Part shown: piece by piece, positions 59,903 through 64,000 of the stretch
Layout of the letters: every line of letters begins with the position of its first letter
How positions within the stretch are numbered: the stretch's first letter is position 1
Source: Clostridium bornimense
GTDB lineage: Bacteria; Bacillota; Clostridia; Clostridiales; Clostridiaceae
Length of the DNA: 64,000 nt
Direction: 5' to 3'
Assembly: GCF_000577895.1 (NCBI RefSeq)
Contig: NZ_HG917868.1
Location: 558,001 to 622,000 of the forward strand
Program-made: the position numbers and the translations under genes
Notes under the pieces: generated by a model
Databases searched by the model: none
What the model saw: the letters and a program-made list of their open reading frames with translations, nothing else
Told to the model about the DNA's origin: nothing

Positions 59903-59976
59903 AGTTAGAAATCGTTATCCAGGGACGTAGCATCCGTAATATTCACGAAGTGAATATTACGGATGGTAGTCATCGG
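59861..59976 (+). mobile_element. 116-bp hairpin-rich non-coding insert inside Rhs fragment 1
   Basis: Joining 59860 to 59977 restores an uninterrupted Rhs frame (GVT|TKYYLSGDAV), so this block is an insertion or a recombination scar. It contains an imperfect hairpin around GCGAAGC (59871-59910) and a perfect 15-bp palindrome with a GAA loop (59932-59964, arms ATCCGTAATATTCAC and its complement). It encodes nothing recognisable. The same sequence interrupts Rhs fragment 2 at the same codon (from 63930). No transposase or target duplication is visible. Confidence 0.6.
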
Positions 59977-61467
59977 ACAAAGTATTATCTCTCAGGAGAT
60001 GCAGTAACACTTGAAGATAATGGAACAGATAAGATATACTATACATATGATGCCGATGGCGATCTAATATCTATGAATCTAAATGGAAAAGAATACTTCT
60101 ACATAAGAAATGTACAAAATGATGTAATAGGACTACATGATAGTGAAGGAAAAGTAGTAGTAAGTTATAGTTATGATACATGGGGAAATATAGTATCAAT
60201 AACAGGAAGTTTAAAAGATAGTGTAGGAGTAAAGAACCCATATAGATATAGAGGATATAGATATGATGAAGAGACTGGAATGTATTATCTTCAAAGTAGA
60301 TATTATAATGCAGAGTGGGGAAGGTTTGTAAATTGTGATGATATTGGTGGGAAAATAGGTGAACTAGGAACTCACAATGCATTTAAATATTGTTTCAATA
60401 ATCCAGTAAATATGAGTGATGAAAGTGGTCAATGGCCAAAGTGGATGAAATCTAAAACTTTTAAAAAAATTGCAATTGGAGTTGCGGTAATTTCGGCAGC
60501 TGCGGTAGTTACTGTAGCAACAGGAGGTGCAGCAGCAGGAACATTATTAGCGGCAGTTCATTGTGTAGCAAGTGGTGCATTAGTGGGAGCTATAGTAGGC
60601 GCAACAACTGGTGCAGTAATAGGTGCAGCCACTAGAGTAGTATCAAATAGAGTAACGACGGGAAGTTGGAAGGGTTCGCGTAAGGCAGCGATAAGTGGTG
60701 CTGCAGATGGATTTATGGAAGGAGCTATAACAGGAGCTATAACGGGAGGGGTAACAAGTAATGCGTGTTTTATAGCTGGTACTGTAATATCAACACAATT
60801 GGGTAAAAAAGCAATAGAAGATGTAAAAGTTGGAGATATGGTATATTCAGAAAATCCTGAAACGGGAGAGAAAGGATTTAAGAGAGTAGTTCAAACCTTT
60901 GAGAATGAAACAGATGAATTAGTACATATAAAAGTAAATGGAGAAGAAATAGTAACAACACCAGAGCATCCATTTTATGTACCAAGACAAGGGTGGACAG
61001 AAGCTATAAAACTAAGAGCTGGAGATATTCTTGTATTAGTAAATGGAAAAGAAGTAGTTGTTGAAAAGGTACAACATGAAATATTGGAGACACCAATAAA
61101 GGTATATAATTTTGAAGTCGAAGATTATCATACTTATTATGTTTCTAATAGTGGTGTATTGGTACATAATCAATGTACAAATCCATATGGGAAAAAAGGT
61201 GGACCAGCACATCAAGCTAAGATAGCAGAACTTGAAAAGGCATTTGGAAAAAATGGATTTAAAGTAAAAAAAGAAGTGGCAATAAAAATAAGTGATGGGT
61301 TTAAAAAGACAAGATATGCTGATATTTCAGCTACAAGAAATAATAAAACAATATATATTCAGGTTGGACGACAAACAAAAAGTGGAATGCCTGTAATAAG
61401 AGAAAGGAGAGCTATTAGTGATATAGAAAGTGAAGGCGGAACAGTATTCTTTTTTCCTTATAATTAG
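59950..61467 (+). CDS. Rhs C-terminal module: YD repeats, core, HINT and nuclease-like toxin tip (truncated gene)
   Basis: A 505-codon frame opening at GTG inside the insert, without a ribosome binding site, so probably silent by itself. Domain order: YD repeats (residues 10-95), the Rhs core end (YRGYRYDEETGMYYLQSRYYN then WGRFVN, about 97-128), a Gly/Ala-rich hydrophobic pre-toxin segment (170-230), a HINT autoprotease domain (Cys273 in NACFIAGTVIS; TTPEHPFYV; ending YYVSNSGVLVHN near 405), and a toxin tip of about 100 residues. The tip contains GGPAHQAKI, RYADISATRNNKTIYIQVGR and SGMPVIRERRAISDI, resembling restriction-endonuclease-fold toxins (the D-x(n)-QVG pattern). The N-terminal export and shell domains are absent. 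The frame is followed 13 bp later by its probable immunity gene. Confidence 0.8.
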   Translation: MNITDGSHRTKYYLSGDAVTLEDNGTDKIYYTYDADGDLISMNLNGKEYFYIRNVQNDVIGLHDSEGKVVVSYSYDTWGNIVSITGSLKDSVGVKNPYRYRGYRYDEETGMYYLQSRYYNAEWGRFVNCDDIGGKIGELGTHNAFKYCFNNPVNMSDESGQWPKWMKSKTFKKIAIGVAVISAAAVVTVATGGAAAGTLLAAVHCVASGALVGAIVGATTGAVIGAATRVVSNRVTTGSWKGSRKAAISGAADGFMEGAITGAITGGVTSNACFIAGTVISTQLGKKAIEDVKVGDMVYSENPETGEKGFKRVVQTFENETDELVHIKVNGEEIVTTPEHPFYVPRQGWTEAIKLRAGDILVLVNGKEVVVEKVQHEILETPIKVYNFEVEDYHTYYVSNSGVLVHNQCTNPYGKKGGPAHQAKIAELEKAFGKNGFKVKKEVAIKISDGFKKTRYADISATRNNKTIYIQVGRQTKSGMPVIRERRAISDIESEGGTVFFFPYN

Positions 61468-61480
61468 AGGAGTGATTAAT

Positions 61481-62029
61481 ATGGGAAGACAAATACAGTT
61501 TTATATAATTCAAAAAGATTTTAATGAATTAGTTAAAGTTATTAAAAAGAATAATGGAATAATTATATATAGTGATGGATATGAGTTAAGTGATGTGTTA
61601 TTAGAAAATATATTTGATTCTAGATTAAATGCATTTAAAAATAAGTATAATTGTTTAAATATAAAGTTGGATCAGTCAAGATTAGTATTTGAAGATGAAG
61701 AAGATATTTACACTAGGTATATATTGGAAACAAAATCAGATATAATAGAGTTATCACTGAGTGAAGTACAGTTAGATAATATAAACATATATGATGTTGG
61801 AAGATTATATTACAATAAAAGTTATTATAATGAAAAAGGAGAATTAATATACAAATTAAAAGATTTAAATACATTTTATAATAGAGTAAAAAGATACATA
61901 ACTAAAAATTATATTATATCAGAGGATAAAGGTTATTATATTGGACCACATTGTTATGAATTATATTTAGAAGGTAAGTATATACCATGCAATGGAAGAT
62001 ATAGACCGGTTTTTAGAAAAAAGGAGTAA
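61481..62029 (+). CDS. Probable immunity protein for the nuclease-like toxin tip
   Basis: A 182-residue soluble protein with no signal or membrane segment, Tyr/Asn/Lys/Ile-rich, and no family I recognise. It lies 13 bp after the toxin tip, with AGAGGAGTGATT before ATG 61481, and is closed by its own terminator: the position and size expected of a polymorphic-toxin immunity gene. Unlike the toxin frame it has a proper ribosome binding site and could be expressed independently. The immunity role is inferred only from context. Confidence 0.6.
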   Translation: MGRQIQFYIIQKDFNELVKVIKKNNGIIIYSDGYELSDVLLENIFDSRLNAFKNKYNCLNIKLDQSRLVFEDEEDIYTRYILETKSDIIELSLSEVQLDNINIYDVGRLYYNKSYYNEKGELIYKLKDLNTFYNRVKRYITKNYIISEDKGYYIGPHCYELYLEGKYIPCNGRYRPVFRKKE

Positions 62030-62054
62030 CGTTTTAAAGTTAAGTTCACTAAGA

Positions 62055-62093
62055 GAAAGTCAGAAAGCAAATAGTTTTCTGACTTTTGTTTTT
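62055..62093 (+). terminator. Terminator after the immunity gene
   Basis: AAAGTCAGAAA (62056-62066) pairs with TTTCTGACTTT (62076-62086), then TGTTTTT. Confidence 0.9.
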
Positions 62094-62144
62094 AATGGTG
62101 AGAATAAAAAGATAGATATCAGCAATAAGGGGGAAGGGATAAAA

Positions 62145-63125
62145 ATGGGATCATGGTGACCAAAGTTATATCAAGATGATATAGCACAAGATGTTAGAGA
62201 TACATACAAAGATAGATTAAGAAGAGGAAAAACAACAAAAGAGATAACAGAAGAATTAATAGAAGAATATAGTGGAGAAATTGAGGATATAGATGATGGT
62301 CCAATTTTCTGGTTTGCATTAGCAGATATACAATGGGATTATGGCAGATTATTACCAGAGGTAAAGGAAAATGCAATTAAGTGGATAGAAGATGGTAGTG
62401 ACATTAGAAGATGGGAAGAAGAAGGAACAGCTAAGGAGGTAAAAGTAAGAAAAGAAGTATTGGAAAAACTGAAGAATAAGTTAGAATCTCCAATGCCAGA
62501 AGAGAAGAAGGTATCACAGTATAGATTATACAAATGTCAATGGAAAATTGGTGATGTATATGCATATAAAATGAATAGTGAATATGCAAAAGAAAGGGGG
62601 TTTTATGGAATGAATTATGTTAGAAATACACAAGTTGATAAAAATAAGACAACAACGACTCAAAATAAATTGATAAATGATCAAAATAATAAGAGTGGAA
62701 CCGGTGGAAACTTTAGATATGGATTTTATCCAGCATCGCATAATGCATGTGAGACAATAGCTGTTCATAATGCAAAAGTATTAAAAGGGATAAATTCAAA
62801 TTTATCGTCAACAATGTTGGAATTTCAAAAGTCACAAGCAATGGTTGGAGGTGGATTTTTGGGATCTAATCCATATTCAATAGGCAAAGTACTAAATAAT
62901 AGTGGAATAAGTTACTCAAGAGTAGGTTTAAATGAAATGACAGAACCAGGAACATATATTATATCTTATTGGAACGGTACGCCATGTATGAGTTCATTAC
63001 ATACAGTTGCAGTTGATTATAATGGAATTTCATATTTCACATATAATTTAGAGGATGGTGTTAGTTATAAGGATCCATCAGAATATGCAAGCAATTATAT
63101 TTGTGGTTACTATTTAGGAAGGTGA
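62145..63125 (+). pseudogene. Chimeric ORF: small acidic domain with premature TGA fused to a papain-like toxin tip
   Basis: From ATG 62145, behind AAGGGGGAAGGG, the frame is open for 326 codons except for TGA at codon 5 (MGSW-stop-PKLYQDD). Residues 6-145 resemble a small protein family with MGxWGPKLYQDDIAxDV and DDGPIFWFALADIQWDYGRL, so the TGA probably replaces GGA. Near YGMNYV (about residue 150) homology to that family ends, and an Asn/Thr/Lys linker leads into a second domain: FYPASHNACETIAVHNAKVL (candidate catalytic Cys), GGGFLGSNPYSIGKVL, and SSLHTVAVDYNG (candidate His). This looks like a papain/C39-like toxin tip. The fusion joins unrelated modules. The membrane immunity-like copy 2 follows after 5 bp. 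The second domain could only be made by reinitiation, for example at TTG 62460. Confidence 0.6.
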
Positions 63126-63130
63126 AAATT

Positions 63131-63574
63131 ATGAGATTATTTGAGAAAATAATTATAGGGTTTGCTATTTTTATTTTAATTTGTCTTTTTGGTGTAGTTT
63201 TATATGGTATGTATATATATAGATATGAAGGAAAAAGACCTTCTGATCAGCCAGATACGGAATGGATTTCAGAAGATGGTAGTATTGAGATTTATGTTGA
63301 TGAAAATCAACATGCTACTGGGTCTATGAATATTAAAGGTACAGAAATTCCATTTATATTTTCAGGTGAAATAAGAGGAGAGAGGATTTGGATTTATGCA
63401 ATTGAAGCAAAAGATAGATTGGGGTTATATCCTGAGGAGGAATATGAAACGTGGAGGGGCAATTTTAAACGAAAAGATAAATTTACAGTCACTGTTGAAG
63501 AAACCACATATTTTGAAGTAGGGCAAAAGATAACATTTTATCGAGTAGATGATGACGAAGATTCATCTAAGTAA
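63131..63574 (+). CDS. Small membrane-anchored protein, probable immunity protein (copy 2)
   Basis: A 147-residue paralogue of the protein at 58976, with the same N-terminal membrane helix and the same WISEDGSIEIYVDEN and YETWRGNFKRKDKF segments. Differences are clustered in the middle (for example IIDIYAIEAKGRE in copy 1 against RIWIYAIEAKDRL here), and it has three extra C-terminal residues. It begins 5 bp after the papain-like toxin tip, with GGAAGGTG overlapping the toxin's stop, so translational coupling and an immunity role are likely. A membrane-tethered inhibitor would suit a toxin acting at the envelope, but this is inference. Confidence 0.65.
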   Translation: MRLFEKIIIGFAIFILICLFGVVLYGMYIYRYEGKRPSDQPDTEWISEDGSIEIYVDENQHATGSMNIKGTEIPFIFSGEIRGERIWIYAIEAKDRLGLYPEEEYETWRGNFKRKDKFTVTVEETTYFEVGQKITFYRVDDDEDSSK

Positions 63575-63648
63575 GTAGTAAAATAAATGGTAAGATTCTT
63601 ATTAAGTTTACTAAGTAATTGAAGTATGAATTAAACATATAAAATAAT

Positions 63649-63690
63649 AAAAGAGATAGAAGGCGAAAGTTTTCTATCTCTTTTGTTTTT
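63649..63690 (+). terminator. Terminator after immunity-like copy 2
   Basis: The same stem as at 59495 (AAAGAGATAGAA with TTCTATCTCTTTT), with GGCGAAAGT in the loop, then GTTTTT. Confidence 0.9.
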
Positions 63691-63703
63691 AGCAAAGAAG
63701 TTA

Positions 63704-63729
63704 AACAGCGAAGCTGAGCCGAAGGCTGT
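63704..63729 (+). repeat. Paired GNA-triloop mini-hairpins, copy 2
   Basis: CAGC-GAA-GCTG (63706-63716) followed by AGCC-GAA-GGCT (63717-63727). Equivalent to 59552-59573 with only the second loop changed from GTA to GAA. Confidence 0.7.
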
Positions 63730-63797
63730 AAAAGATATAATAGAAATGGTGAGATTAAAAAGGAAAGTTAAAAATGTAGAAGAAGTAAAACACCGAA

Positions 63798-63971
63798 GGT
63801 GGTGCAGTAGAATATACTTATGGAGATAGCAATTGGAAGGATAAGCTAACAACATATAATGGAAAAGAAATAAGTTATAAATATAATGATAGTGGAATAA
63901 GAACAGAAAAAACAGTAAATGGAGTAACAATAAACAGAGTTCTTAGCTTTAGGGGAGCAAAGCGAGACTAA
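63798..63971 (+). pseudogene. Rhs YD-repeat fragment 2 (interrupted)
   Basis: Reads GGAVEYTYGDSNWKDKLTTY, then NGKEISYKYNDSGIRTEKTV and NGVT, the same YD repeats as at 59639 but lacking a 34-codon internal block. It runs into the same hairpin-rich insert at 63930 and stops at TAA 63969. There is no start codon or ribosome binding site. The continuation lies beyond the window. Confidence 0.8.
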
Positions 63972-64000
63972 AGGTTAGAAATCGTTATCCAGGGACGTAG
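63930..64000 (+). mobile_element. Second copy of the hairpin-rich insert (partial at window end)
   Basis: The 71 visible bases match 59861-59930 with a few changes (AGCAAAGCG for AGCGAAGCG; one extra G in AAAGGTTAG), inserted after the same GGAGTAACA sequence of the Rhs frame. Confidence 0.6.

Larger units (their letters stand above)
58945..59930 (+). repeat. Direct repeat copy 1: immunity-like gene plus Rhs fragment
   Basis: This stretch corresponds along its length to 63100-64000. Order in both: toxin 3' tip, membrane protein gene, terminator, GNA mini-hairpins, Rhs YD-repeat fragment, hairpin-rich insert. Copy 1 has an extra 102-bp in-frame block (59702-59803) absent from copy 2. Confidence 0.85.
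63100..64000 (+). repeat. Direct repeat copy 2: immunity-like gene plus Rhs fragment (runs off the window)
   Basis: Collinear with 58945-59930, offset 4155 bp at the immunity-gene starts. It is still matching copy 1 at the last base of the window. Confidence 0.85.

Noticed and set aside
59932-59964. Perfect GAA-loop palindrome taken as a terminator
   Set aside because: No T-run follows on either strand, and it lies inside an insert within Rhs coding sequence.
62157-62159. TGA at codon 5 of the chimeric ORF read as selenocysteine or recoded stop
   Set aside because: The family-like pattern expects Gly (GGA) here, one base away, and no selenocysteine hairpin is evident; nonsense mutation is simpler.

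Overview
The window reads as chromosome of a low-GC Gram-positive anaerobe, most likely Clostridium sensu stricto. The DNA is very AT-rich, arginine is almost always AGA, and the gene complement is clostridial: CcpA, a Gram-positive type IV pilus operon without secretin, CIRCE-controlled groESL, a guanine riboswitch on guaBA, and rapZ-yvcK-whiA. I noticed no tRNA, rRNA or CRISPR array. Nearly all genes are on the + strand; only nadE and a PrmA-like methyltransferase are on the - strand.

Layout. 1-4.6 kb: ccpA and a 1087-residue protein shaped like a superfamily 1 helicase but with a degenerate motif II. 4.7-7.7 kb: a polytopic membrane protein plus a GtrB-like glycosyltransferase, probably a surface glycosylation pair. 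8-19.9 kb: uvrB, then uvrA behind a LexA box, then a tight run of FHA protein, FtsW/RodA, class B PBP, uvrC, PHP phosphatase and murB, so excision repair and wall synthesis are interleaved. 20-22 kb: a nucleotidyltransferase/HEPN pair and an OGG-type DNA glycosylase. 22.3-24.4 kb: groES-groEL. 24.6-38.7 kb: a complete type IV pilus assembly operon (pilD, B, C, A, M, N, O, three minor pilin-like proteins and a 1018-residue envelope protein) without pilT. 38.8-42.1 kb: guanine riboswitch, guaB, guaA. 42.2-44.9 kb: a DXS-like transketolase-family enzyme and a flavodoxin-fold oxidoreductase behind a promoter with the 19-bp spacer and dyad typical of MerR-family control; their codon use differs from the neighbours. 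45-50.6 kb: a transglutaminase-like membrane protein, an O-antigen-ligase-like protein, a lipoprotein with no standard start codon, a small sigma factor whose ribosome binding site is locked in a hairpin, and the CCA-adding enzyme. 50.8-58.8 kb: nadE, a GT4 glycosyltransferase with a charged tail, the PrmA-like gene, and rapZ-yvcK-whiA.

The accessory part is 58.9-64 kb. It is a decayed Rhs polymorphic-toxin region: two diverged direct copies of [membrane immunity-like gene, terminator, mini-hairpins, Rhs YD-repeat fragment], spaced 4155 bp apart, between which lie an Rhs core + HINT + nuclease-like toxin tip, its likely immunity gene, and a chimeric ORF carrying a papain-like toxin tip. Both Rhs fragments are interrupted at the same codon by the same hairpin-rich non-coding insert (116 bp in the complete copy). 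Tiny hairpins with GNA triloops sit at the cassette joints, and several differ between copies mainly at the middle loop base. This is the part most likely to hold something undescribed: a possible cassette-reshuffling or small-repeat system acting on Rhs tips.

Domain calls come from reading motifs, not from database searches. Family names given with low confidence should be treated as hypotheses.
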